The notes under the pieces are model-generated. The model did not search any database. It worked only from the letters and a program-made list of their open reading frames with translations, and was not told the DNA's origin. This document shows, in pieces, positions 25,221 through 32,950 of a stretch of DNA of 37,702 nucleotides. The position numbers and the translations under genes are program-made. How positions within the stretch are numbered: the stretch's first letter is position 1; every line of letters starts with the position of its first letter. Source of the DNA: Mycoplasma sp. CAG:776. GTDB lineage: Bacteria; Bacillota_I; Bacilli_A; RF39; UBA660. The stretch covers positions 1 to 37,702 of the forward strand of contig FR903076.1 of NCBI GenBank assembly GCA_000438195.1. The letters run 5' to 3'.

Positions 25221-25249
25221 GATGTGGATAATCTCCAAAAATATGGAGT
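25216..25249 (+). repeat. Left copy of imperfect direct repeat (candidate att)
   Basis: Begins with the TGCCA of the tRNA-Trp 3' end and continues ATGTG-ATAA and a CTCCAAA...GGAGT hairpin. The right copy is at 34291-34325; about 27 of 34 positions agree. Here the hairpin lacks a T tract. Confidence 0.5.
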
Positions 25250-25259
25250 AAACATATAT

Positions 25260-25295
25260 AAAAGCACGGAAAACGTAGAGTTTATCCGTGTTTTA
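25260..25295 (+). terminator. Hairpin terminator after tRNA-Trp
   Basis: The stem AAAGCACGGA/TCCGTGTTTT closes a loop of about 13 nt and ends in T4. It would stop read-through into the island. Confidence 0.65.
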
Positions 25296-25320
25296 GTTTG
25301 CCATAAAATTGGAGGTAAAA

Positions 25321-25611
25321 ATGATAAAAGATTATGTAGATTTAAGAAGAAATGAAAAGTTTGAGAGAAAAATTAGAATTGCTTGTGATTTTCATAGTGC
25401 TAAATATGAATTTACGCAAGGAAGAATTTTAAATGTAGATAGAACTAATGTAAGTTTTATTGAGCCACATAGATTTTTAATAAAATTAAATGGTAAAAAG
25501 ATATTGTTACTGTACTTTGATGAAGATAATATGTTTTTATATAATAGAAAAATGCCGATAGATATGAAAAAACTAAATTTAATATTAGATACTATGAAAG
25601 AGGCAGCCTAA
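25321..25611 (+). CDS. Hypothetical protein, island gene
   Basis: 96 residues from the ATG at 25321; the upstream TTG at 25309 is part of the TTGGAGG ribosome binding site. I do not recognise a family. It has alternating basic and hydrophobic strands (RKIRIACDFHSAKYEF, ILNVDRTNVSFIE, KKILLLYFDEDNMFLY), suggesting a small beta-rich fold, and no membrane segment. Its TAA shares its last base with the ATG of the next gene (TAATG), so the two are likely co-translated and may act together. Confidence 0.7.
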   Translation: MIKDYVDLRRNEKFERKIRIACDFHSAKYEFTQGRILNVDRTNVSFIEPHRFLIKLNGKKILLLYFDEDNMFLYNRKMPIDMKKLNLILDTMKEAA

Positions 25612-26336
25612 TGAGTAATAGAAGATTTGGTGTTACATTATTAAGTACCCCAACATATTATTTGTTTAGTGAGGAAGAAGCAAAGGCAGTCTATTATAAT
25701 TTAATTAAGTTTATTAAGTATAAATATAAAAATAGTGATTACGATTACAGTATTTTTGTAGGGTTATCTAATGTTGATGGCGATAGTGTTAATTATAAAT
25801 ATAAGACAAATGGTGTTGGCAGACCTAGAACTGAATTTATGCCAAAGAATAAAACAAAAGGAATTAGATATGTTAATTGGCATTTACACGTTATGATTTG
25901 TGGTGCCCCATTAGGTACTATGGTTAGAGATATTGAGGAATATTTACAGAAAATATTAAATAAAAAATTAGCAAAAGAAGAATTTGATAAAAGTGTTTAT
26001 GATACCCCTAATTTTTATAAACATTACTATAAAGGGTATAACAAGAATTTGGATGTCCTTATGAGCGGCATATTAGAAAAGAGGAAAAAGAAAAATCAGC
26101 GAGTGCCTAGATGTAGTTTAACTAATTTGAATGTGAATAGAAGAAAGACCAAAAATAGAAAGGAAGATTATGAACATATAATAAAATATATAGAGAAGCA
26201 AAGTATTTTAACTCAGCTTATTGAAAGTAAAGGCTTTACAGTTGCTTATTTTGATATTGCTCGAAAATTGAATTTATTGGCAAAACCAGTAAGTAGAAAA
26301 TGCTTTTATAATAATAAATATAAAGGTTTTAAGTAG
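25611..26336 (+). CDS. Candidate HUH-endonuclease-like protein
   Basis: 241 residues. A WHLHVMICGAP segment near residue 91 has the His-hydrophobic-His motif, flanked by hydrophobics, seen in HUH nucleases (rolling-circle Rep, relaxases, Y1 transposases). Tyr candidates for the nick are KYIEKQ near 198 and VAYFDIARK near 216. Basic KRKKKNQR and RRKTKNRK stretches fit DNA binding. This is motif recognition only; the family is not known to me, and no single-strand or double-strand origin was identified. It is coupled to the preceding small gene and would fit replication or mobilisation of the island. Confidence 0.4.
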   Translation: MSNRRFGVTLLSTPTYYLFSEEEAKAVYYNLIKFIKYKYKNSDYDYSIFVGLSNVDGDSVNYKYKTNGVGRPRTEFMPKNKTKGIRYVNWHLHVMICGAPLGTMVRDIEEYLQKILNKKLAKEEFDKSVYDTPNFYKHYYKGYNKNLDVLMSGILEKRKKKNQRVPRCSLTNLNVNRRKTKNRKEDYEHIIKYIEKQSILTQLIESKGFTVAYFDIARKLNLLAKPVSRKCFYNNKYKGFK

Positions 26337-26441
26337 ATTTGATTACCCTATTATAATAAGACCTATTAGATATTTAAAAGAACATATAATATTAAAGAAA
26401 AGATGGTAAAAATAATAGTTTTTAATAGGAAATAATAGTAT

Positions 26442-26462
26442 TTTTACTAAAATTTAGTAAAA
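26442..26462. repeat. Perfect inverted repeat over a ribosome binding site
   Basis: Arms TTTTACTAAA and TTTAGTAAAA (10 bp each, one-base centre) end within the AAAAGGAG ribosome binding site of the next gene. It could be an operator, or in RNA a weak hairpin masking the site. Confidence 0.6.
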
Positions 26463-26474
26463 GGAGTAATGATT

Positions 26475-26861
26475 ATGGGTAAGTTAAATGTAAGACAAGA
26501 ATTAGCAATAAATGAATTATTAAAAGGTAATAGCATAGTGGAAAGTGCTAAGAATGTAGGTGTTAGTGAAGCCACTTTAAATAGATGGCTTGCTAATACC
26601 GAGTTTAAAGTAGTTTTAAACGAGAGAAAAAGTATTATAGTAGATAATTGTATTGATAAGATAAATTTACTTGGAAATAAGGCAATAACAGTCTTAAATA
26701 GTATGTTAGATGATGAAAATGTTAGTAGTAATGTTAGATTAAATGCTTCTAAAAGCATTTTAGATATGATATTAAAATTTAATGAGCAGAGAAATATAAT
26801 GAATAAGATGAAAGAGATAGAAGAATTATTAAATGAAAAGGTTGGTGCTAGTAATGGGTAG
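26475..26861 (+). CDS. HTH protein, phage terminase small-subunit-like
   Basis: 128 residues from the ATG at 26475, which is 8 nt after AAGGAG; the ATG at 26469 is too close. The N-terminus is a helix-turn-helix of the terminase-small-subunit/phBC6A51 kind: QELAINELLKGNSIVESAKN followed by VGVSEATLNRWLANTEFK. The rest is helical and ends in a coiled coil (NEQRNIMNKMKEIEELLNEK). No large terminase is present, so it may be a remnant, a satellite packaging factor, or simply an element regulator. The next gene overlaps its stop by 8 bp. Confidence 0.6.
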   Translation: MGKLNVRQELAINELLKGNSIVESAKNVGVSEATLNRWLANTEFKVVLNERKSIIVDNCIDKINLLGNKAITVLNSMLDDENVSSNVRLNASKSILDMILKFNEQRNIMNKMKEIEELLNEKVGASNG

Positions 26862-27114
26862 TTTAAGTAGTATTGAAAATAAATTAGATAAAATAAAAAA
26901 AGCCATTGGTAATAATGGTATTTTAAAAATTTATGTATGGATAAAAGAAGATAGTCCTATAAGATTAGATTTAATTTATAAGAATGATATTAAATATATT
27001 TATTGTAATAGTATAAAAGAGTATGTGGAGTTACTTAATAAGTATAAAGACATAGAAATATTAGAATTTATTGGAGTAAAAAAGCCAAAGCCAGAAGATG
27101 TGGCTGTGGCATAA
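26854..27114 (+). CDS. Hypothetical protein
   Basis: 86 residues from the ATG at 26854, which overlaps the preceding stop by 8 bp (ATGGGTAG); a longer start at 26833 is possible. N-terminal coiled-coil-like helix (SSIENKLDKIKKAIG), then strands LKIYVWIKE and LDLIYKNDIKYIYC, and a KYKDIEILEFIGV segment. No family recognised. It ends directly against the Xre gene on the other strand (convergent, no gap), so no terminator separates them. Confidence 0.6.
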   Translation: MGSLSSIENKLDKIKKAIGNNGILKIYVWIKEDSPIRLDLIYKNDIKYIYCNSIKEYVELLNKYKDIEILEFIGVKKPKPEDVAVA

Positions 27115-27447
27115 TTATTTACTATCATTTAAACCATCTATATAACCCTCTACTTTGGCTTTATTAGTAGTAGATAATTTATTGATTTTGTTAAGTAAGA
27201 TAAAGTCAGTATCGGAAATATTATTTGGTTTAACATCATCAATAGGCATATCATATTTAGTTCGGCATAATAAGTAGTCAATAGATGTATTGTAGTAGTT
27301 AGCAAGTTTAATTAGCATATCAGAACTTGGGAAAACCCTACCAGTTTCATAAGAAGATATAGCTTCTTGGGTAATGTTTAAATCCATAGCAACTTTTGTT
27401 TGCAAAAGATTTTTATTATTACGAATTTGTTTTAAATTATTCTCCAC
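27115..27447 (-). CDS. Xre-family HTH repressor
   Basis: 110 residues with an N-terminal HTH_3 domain: LKQIRNNKNLLQTKVAMDLN, then ITQEAISSYETGRVFPSSDM and LIKLANYYNTSIDYLLCRT, the standard end of this domain. A short C-terminal helical tail likely dimerises. The start is GTG, preceded by a strong AAAGGAGGG. It diverges from the membrane-protein gene at 27579 across a 131-bp AT-rich gap that should hold its operator, and probably keeps element genes silent. Confidence 0.9.
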   Translation of the reverse strand: MENNLKQIRNNKNLLQTKVAMDLNITQEAISSYETGRVFPSSDMLIKLANYYNTSIDYLLCRTKYDMPIDDVKPNNISDTDFILLNKINKLSTTNKAKVEGYIDGLNDSK

Positions 27448-27578
27448 GCGATTACCCTCCTTTATATATAATTTTAGAATTATTAAAAATTAGTGATAGC
27501 AATATTAGTTATATTTATATAATTGATATTGTATATTTTGCCAAAATAATATATAATTATGTATAGTGAGGTGTAGAT

Positions 27579-28184
27579 ATGGAAGATTTATTTTATTTGT
27601 TGTTAGGGGTTGCGGTTATAGTATTGCCTATTTACTTTATAGTTAAGAAAGTAAAGAATAGAGGTCATAAGGAAAAGGTTGTTGATCAAGGTCCTACTAT
27701 TAAAGAGTTAAAAGAAAAGAAAGAAATCGTAAAGGAAAAGAAAGTTAAAGTATTAAAATTAAAAGACATTAAGCATATAGAAGGAATTAGTAGTTTGCGT
27801 GAAGAAGAAGACTGTGCTTTAAATGTTGATGATGAGGAATTTACTGTTATAACTAAAATTGGAAATTTTAATATATCATTAGATAGAATTGTAAATGCTG
27901 GTATTATGAGTAAAAAAGAAATGGAAACTAAAAATAAGAGTGTATTTGCTAGGTCTTTAGTTGGTAGTATGGTTGGCTTAGGTGCCTTAGGTGCTTTATC
28001 TGGAATAGGACAAAAGGTAAAAAATTATTATTCCCATTTTTTAATAATAAATTATAGAGATAAGAATACGGAAGAAATTAAATTATTAGTATTTGGTTTA
28101 GGAAAATATGATGGCGGAGGACAATTATTTGTAAATAAATTAACTAAAAGATTGAGCAATGAAAAAGTAGATATTGATTTATAG
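27579..28184 (+). CDS. Membrane-anchored protein of unknown function
   Basis: 201 residues. One N-terminal membrane segment (LFYLLLGVAVIVLPIYFIV), then a Lys/Glu-rich charged stretch (about 25-65), a beta-rich domain (FTVITKIGNFNISLDRIVNA), a glycine-rich hydrophobic segment SLVGSMVGLGALGALSGIG (about 127-145), and a C-terminal strand-rich part (SHFLIINYRDKN). The Gly-rich stretch could insert in the membrane. Such proteins occur beside phage-type repressors in Firmicutes, but I know no function. GAGGTG precedes the ATG and TATAAT lies at 27552-27557. Divergent from Xre. Confidence 0.65.
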   Translation: MEDLFYLLLGVAVIVLPIYFIVKKVKNRGHKEKVVDQGPTIKELKEKKEIVKEKKVKVLKLKDIKHIEGISSLREEEDCALNVDDEEFTVITKIGNFNISLDRIVNAGIMSKKEMETKNKSVFARSLVGSMVGLGALGALSGIGQKVKNYYSHFLIINYRDKNTEEIKLLVFGLGKYDGGGQLFVNKLTKRLSNEKVDIDL

Positions 28185-28327
28185 TTGTTTATAGTAGGTT
28201 TAAGGTAGTTTGGTGTAATAAGTAATAATTATATTGAACTACCTTTTTTATTGAAATTAGCGAGGAATAAACAGTAAATAACTATTATATGTAATAAAAA
28301 TGCTGTATAATATTTTTGGTGGTATAA

Positions 28328-29398
28328 ATGCAAAAAATAATATTTTATGTACAAAATGAGTTAAAAAAAAATATAAATTTATCAAAAATAGGATTAGTTA
28401 TTAGAAAATTAAATGATGAGGAACATAGTGATTTGTTGGATGGATTTAAGAGTATAATATTAGAAGATGATGACTTACAACTTGCTAAGGAATATTATGA
28501 CTTTAAAAATAAAAAAAAGAAATTTACTGATATAGAAAAAATTCAACTATTTGATAATATATCAAATAGTAAGAACGAAAAAATAATTATCAATATATAT
28601 AATGGTTTTAGTAAAAATGTATTTGAAATTTTAAATTTGCCAAAAATAGAAAATGAACTTAATAATTTCTTAATTGCTGAAATAGATACAGAAGAATTTA
28701 ATAAGCATTTTTATAAGGACTATATTTATGATTTAATACCTAAAATAATAGATTTTTCTAATTATATTGCCTCTGATGATGGGAATTATAACGCATATGG
28801 ACAATGCAAAATATATGAATATAAGGGGGTCAAAAATGATAAGAATTTAATTGAAGTTCTATTTTTTGTGTTATTACATTATAGTAGTAATACTTGCTCT
28901 TTAAATGAAAAAAAATTAGAAAAATTGGAAGAAATGTTTAACTTAAAAAATAGGGATTTTAATTTTAGTTTTGTAATGATGATTGATAATCTTTTAGAAG
29001 ATAATGTTTTAGTTGAAAATAGAATAATCAATAAGGTCTCTTTTTTAGAAAGATTGTTAATATCTAAGGAAGAAAATAAAACTGAATCATTTGTTTTAAA
29101 GGTTGGAATATTATGTAATAAGTTATTTGATATATCTAATGAAGATTTAAGCAAAAGATTAAAGGAAATATATAATATAAGGTCAATGCTAGTGCATGGA
29201 GATGGAAATAAAATAATAGATAATATAGATTATTATAGGAGAGTTTTTAGTGAGGTAATAGAAAAAAAAGCAAGTAAATTTGAAACTAAATTGCAAATAT
29301 TATGGGGTGTTGATGCTATTTTGAATTTATTTTTAATAAGAGTTTTAAATAAATATTTAGAAGATCCTAATTTGTGTGAGTTTATTAAACAAAATTAA
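28328..29398 (+). CDS. ApeA-like HEPN-domain protein
   Basis: 356 residues, no membrane segment. The C-terminal third looks like an Apea-like HEPN domain: SFLERLLISKEE, FVLKVGILCNKLF, LKEIYNIRSMLVHGDG. The Rx4H RNase motif is Arg285-SMLV-His290. ApeA is an antiphage HEPN ribonuclease; many relatives are untested. The N-terminal 200 residues are lysine-rich and unfamiliar and may be the sensor. GGTGG precedes the ATG, and TATAAT lies about 20 bp upstream, so it is a stand-alone gene just before the tRNA-Phe. Defence or abortive-infection role is inference. Confidence 0.6.
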   Translation: MQKIIFYVQNELKKNINLSKIGLVIRKLNDEEHSDLLDGFKSIILEDDDLQLAKEYYDFKNKKKKFTDIEKIQLFDNISNSKNEKIIINIYNGFSKNVFEILNLPKIENELNNFLIAEIDTEEFNKHFYKDYIYDLIPKIIDFSNYIASDDGNYNAYGQCKIYEYKGVKNDKNLIEVLFFVLLHYSSNTCSLNEKKLEKLEEMFNLKNRDFNFSFVMMIDNLLEDNVLVENRIINKVSFLERLLISKEENKTESFVLKVGILCNKLFDISNEDLSKRLKEIYNIRSMLVHGDGNKIIDNIDYYRRVFSEVIEKKASKFETKLQILWGVDAILNLFLIRVLNKYLEDPNLCEFIKQN

Positions 29399-29402
29399 GT
29401 GA

Positions 29403-29431
29403 TTGAAAAAATAAATAATATGTGGTAAATT
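29403..29431 (+). promoter_or_regulatory. Promoter of tRNA-Phe
   Basis: TTGAAA (29403-29408), 17-bp spacer, TAAATT (29426-29431), 12 bp before the tRNA. Confidence 0.65.
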
Positions 29432-29442
29432 ATAAACGAGAT

Positions 29443-29514
29443 GGGGAATTAGCTCAAAGGTAGAGCAACCCATTGAAATTGGGAAAGTTAGGGGTTCGAA
29501 TCCCCTATTCTCCA
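29443..29514 (+). tRNA. tRNA-Phe(GAA), no encoded CCA, inside the island
   Basis: Cloverleaf: acceptor GGGGAAT/ATTCTCC (one G-T pair), D-arm GCTC-AAAGGTA-GAGC, anticodon stem ACCCA/TGGGA (A27-A43 mismatch) with loop TTGAAAT (anticodon GAA), variable AAGTT, T-arm AGGGG-TTCGAAT-CCCCT, discriminator A followed by TTG, so CCA must be added. The upper anticodon mismatch and U38 are unusual for bacterial tRNA-Phe. It has its own promoter and terminator and lies among mobile genes. Confidence 0.85.
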
Positions 29515-29538
29515 TTGTATTAAAAAGTGTACATTTAG

Positions 29539-29573
29539 AAACATCTAAATTTAATATGATTTAGGTGTTTTTT
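29539..29573 (+). terminator. Terminator after tRNA-Phe
   Basis: The stem AAACATCTAAAT/ATTTAGGTGTTT (one G-T pair) with an 8-nt loop, followed by T3. Confidence 0.7.
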
Positions 29574-29674
29574 AGTGTGTCTAAAAGTATATATATTATT
29601 TTAGCAATATTTCTTTTTGGGGAGGGACATTTTGAAATAGTTGTATGATAATAAATTTATAAGGAGATGATGAA

Positions 29675-29920
29675 ATGCAAGAAGCAACGATAAAAGAAGT
29701 TATTACTATGATATGTAATGATTATGTTGACTTATTGATAGTTGGATTAGAGGAACATAAAGAGTTATTCCCTAATACAATTAGTTGTATTAACTTGATT
29801 AGTGAATTGAAAAAAAGTAATAACTTAATAGTTCTTAATGATGTTTTTATTGATAAGTTCATTGATAAAATATATCAAGAATGTTCTAGGTATATAGGGA
29901 GTGATAATAGTAATGAATAA
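29675..29920 (+). CDS. Small hypothetical protein upstream of resolvase
   Basis: 81 residues, predicted mostly helical (IKEVITMICNDYVDLLIVGL, then a second helical half with SELKKSNNL and FIDKFIDKIYQECSRYI). No family recognised. AAGGAGATGATGAA gives a strong ribosome binding site. Its last 8 bp overlap the resolvase start, so the pair are co-expressed; an accessory role in recombination is possible but unproven. Confidence 0.65.
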   Translation: MQEATIKEVITMICNDYVDLLIVGLEEHKELFPNTISCINLISELKKSNNLIVLNDVFIDKFIDKIYQECSRYIGSDNSNE

Positions 29921-30503
29921 AATATTTGGCTATGTTAGAGTTAGTAGTAAAGAACAAAATGAAGAAAGACAGGTTAAAGCATTATTAGAGAATGGATTAG
30001 AAGAGCAATATATTTTTATTGATAAAGAAAGTGGAAAAGATTTTAATAGAACACAATATCAATTATTAAAACTTGCTTTAAGAGAAAATGATTTGTTAGT
30101 AATTAAGTCTATTGACCGATTAGGTAGAAATTATCAAATGATAATAAACGAGTGGCGAGATATAACCCTTAATATAAAAGCTGATATAAGAGTTTTGGAT
30201 ATGCCAATGTTGGATACATCAAGGCACAAGGATTTATTAGGTACATTTATAAGTGATTTAATACTTCAAGTGTTGTCATATGTAGCAGAGCAAGAAAGAA
30301 CGTTTATTAAGCAAAGACAAAAAGAAGGTATAATTGTCGCTAAAAATAAAGGAGTTAAATTTGGAAGACCTAAGATAGAAAAACCTGCTAATTTTGATTA
30401 TGTTATTAGTAAATGGAGAAATAAAGAGATAACAGCTAAAATTGCAATGCAAGAATTAAATTTAAAACCCAATGTATTTTATAAATTGGTAAAAAAAGAT
30501 TGA
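29913..30503 (+). CDS. Small serine recombinase (resolvase/invertase)
   Basis: 196 residues from the ATG at 29913. The catalytic domain is intact: FGYVRVSSKEQN with Ser11, DLLVIKSIDRLGRN with the DRLGR arginines, and the long helix E region FISDLILQVLSYVAEQERTFIKQRQKEGI. The C-terminal HTH (KITAKIAMQELNLKPNVFYKL-type) binds DNA. This is the Tn3-resolvase/Hin-type size. It could resolve element multimers or invert DNA; I found no convincing paired crossover sites nearby. It ends in TGA, confirming standard code in the island. Confidence 0.93.
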   Translation: MNKIFGYVRVSSKEQNEERQVKALLENGLEEQYIFIDKESGKDFNRTQYQLLKLALRENDLLVIKSIDRLGRNYQMIINEWRDITLNIKADIRVLDMPMLDTSRHKDLLGTFISDLILQVLSYVAEQERTFIKQRQKEGIIVAKNKGVKFGRPKIEKPANFDYVISKWRNKEITAKIAMQELNLKPNVFYKLVKKD

Positions 30504-30874
30504 TACTTTACACAATTTTACATTTAAAACAGGGTTTTTGATATAAAATAATTAAATTTTTAAAGAAATTGACTTCAAACCTAATCAGTAGCCTTGTCAG
30601 AATCGTATAATATAGTTAAGATGGCGAAACAAGAAAACGCTATCAATATGAAAAGGAGTGATAGTTTTGTATAATGACACATAAAAAAATCACATAAAAT
30701 ATGCGATTTAATTAAATATGAAACTAAAGTAAATTTGCAGAGATACATAGTTTCATAAAATGAAGTTATAGGCTTTTTGATTTCCTATATTTATATTATA
30801 CGCCAAAAGTATAAAAAATACCAATAGTTTTCAAAAAAGCCTCTTAAAAAAATTAAAATAGAAAGAGGAAATTT
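30504..30874 (+). promoter_or_regulatory. Structured leader before the recombinase operon
   Basis: 371 bp without a gene. TATAAT at 30606-30611. Downstream are helices that compete. GATGGCG (30620-30626) can pair with CGCTATC (30638-30644), or CTATCA (30640-30645) with TGATAG (30659-30664). AGGCTTTTTGA (30770-30780) can pair with TCAAAAAAGCCT (30831-30842), or CCTCTT (30840-30845) with AAGAGG (30863-30868), the ribosome binding site of the next gene. Short frames such as ATG at 30674 (MTHKKIT) follow an AAGGAG. It looks like an attenuator or translational switch; no known class recognised. Confidence 0.5.
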
Positions 30875-31240
30875 ATGAACAATAAAATAAAAGTGGCTGT
30901 ATATTTAAGAATTAACAGCAATAATGAAAAAGAAATGGAAAAAGAAGTAGAAAGAGTAAAAAGGTTTTGCAATTATAATGACTTAGAAATTGTTGAGATT
31001 ACAAAAGATTATATTGATAATAGCCAAGTTGAAGAGGTCTTTGATAAGATACTAAGGAATAGCGAAATATATACTTTAGTTACAAATAAATTATCTATGC
31101 TATCTGATAATATATATGAATTATATGATTATTATGTTTATTTGAATGATTATTGTCATTGTAATTTAGTAAGTGTTGAGAAATTAGATAATTACAGATT
31201 TGAAATTAAACTTGTTAAGGAGGGGCATTGTAATGCTTAA
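30875..31240 (+). CDS. Degenerate, catalytically dead resolvase-like domain protein
   Basis: 121 residues resembling only the N-terminal domain of serine recombinases: KVAVYLRINSNNEKEME at the position of the VAIYTRVST motif, and TNKLSMLSDNIYELYDYYVYL at the position of KMDRLSRS. The catalytic Ser is Asn14, and the DRLSR arginines are replaced (SMLSD). It has no DNA-binding domain. It overlaps the large recombinase gene by 8 bp, so the two are co-translated. An accessory or directionality-control partner of that recombinase is a plausible inference; a decayed duplicate is the alternative, though the frame is intact. Confidence 0.65.
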   Translation: MNNKIKVAVYLRINSNNEKEMEKEVERVKRFCNYNDLEIVEITKDYIDNSQVEEVFDKILRNSEIYTLVTNKLSMLSDNIYELYDYYVYLNDYCHCNLVSVEKLDNYRFEIKLVKEGHCNA

Positions 31241-32896
31241 TAATGATAAAAAGATAGTTGCTATATATACTAGAGTTAGCACATTAGACCAAGCCAGAGA
31301 AGGTCATTCCCTTGAAGAACAAGAAAAGAAATTAAGAGCTAAATGTCTATCTCAAGGCTATGAAATTTATAAAGTGTATACTGATGCTGGAATTAGTGGT
31401 AAATTTGCTGATAATAGACCAGCATATCAACAAATGATGAAAGATTTAAAAAAAGGAAAATTTAATTTAATAGTTACCTTAAAAATGGATAGGCTTAGTC
31501 GTAGTATTATTGATTTTGAAGAATTTTTAAACGAAGTAAAAAAACATAATTGTGGTGTAGATTTACTTTATGAACAAATAGATACAACAGGAGCAACTGG
31601 AATGTTATTTGCAAGAATATTAGCACTCTTTGCACAATTTGAAAGAGAAATGATACAAGAACGTACATTGCTTGGTATTGAGGGAGCGGTTAATAAAGGA
31701 CATTTTTGTGGTAAACCTCCATTAGGTTATAGACATAAATTAGGGAGTAATGGTGAAGAAAGATTAAAAGGATGGGAAATATGCGAAGAAGAGGCTAAAA
31801 TTGTAAGAGAAATCTATGATTTATGTGCTAGTGGAAAAACGTACTTCTTAAAAAAAAGTATTCCCAAGTTATATCAAAATATATAATTGATAAGGACACA
31901 AAAGAAAAAATTCCAATTTATCGTAATTGGAGTGATGGTTCAATTTCTAAAATATTAAACAATAAATGTTATATAGGTATTTATCAGCATCGTAAAACTG
32001 CTAAAGACAAAGAAATAAACGAAATAGTAGATAAAATCCCAGCTATAATAAGTAAAGATTTATTTTATGAATGTCAAGAAGCAATTCAAAGAAATAGTCG
32101 TAATTATTATAGAAAAAAAAGATATCTATTTATGCAAAAAATTGTCTGTCCTAAATGTGGAAGAATATTATCTTGTAATGGTACAAAGAAACCTAATAAT
32201 AAAAAATACCTTTATTATAAATGTAAGGAATGTAAAACCTATATTAGAGAAGAGTTAATTGAAGAAAAACTATTAGATGAGTTAAATAATTTGTTAGAAC
32301 TAAGCACTATATTAAATAGTAATAACTTAATAGTAGATAATAAATTTGCAGAGGATTTTAACAAATGTCGTATTGATCACAAAATAAGGTTTTCAATTGA
32401 TAAAAATATAATATCATCAAAGTTTAATAGAGTTTTTAAAGATGTTAATTTTAATGAATTATGGTATATGACTAGTTATGAAACTAAATGTGAATTTATT
32501 CAAAGATATATTGATAAAATCGTTATAAAGAAGTATGAAGATAAAAATAATAGAATTGCTTCAGTTGATTTAGTGGAATTAAAAATTAAACCTAATAGAG
32601 TATCAGAATTATTAGATTATGCCCCAAAAGGAAATGTTGATAAAATATTAGGAAAAGAATTTGATAGAATTAGTTTTACTGAAATGAAGTATGAGAAAGA
32701 TGCTTTAGAGTATATAGAGTTGTTAAAAAAGAAATATAAAATTGGAGTTGCCGAAAAAATAGATAACGTTTTATTAAGCACTTCCCTTTTTAAACATATT
32801 AAGATTAACCCCGTAAAAGCGATAGAAAAAGAGAAAGATATATATTTATTCTTTTTAGGACCAAAAGAATACAAAAATGGTAAAGCGATTTTATAG
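31233..32896 (+). pseudogene. Large serine recombinase, frameshifted
   Basis: Likely the integrase of the island. From ATG 31233 (after AAGGAGGGG) the first frame has catalytic Ser16 (IYTRVSTLDQ), LKMDRLSRS, ALFAQFEREMIQERT and the recombinase-domain start GKPPLGYRHK, then stops at 31886. The other frame resumes without break: WSDGSISKILNNKCYIG, zinc ribbon CPKCGRILSC...CKEC, a coiled-coil region and the C-terminus at 32896. Adding one A to the A8 tract at 31850-31857 joins them into about 554 residues, a normal length. The break may be real decay, slippage-dependent expression, or a sequencing/assembly error in the homopolymer. Confidence 0.88.
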
Positions 32897-32950
32897 TAAA
32901 AAAGAACAAAATTTGTTATAATATTTTTGTAAAACAAAAGGAGGTATTGT

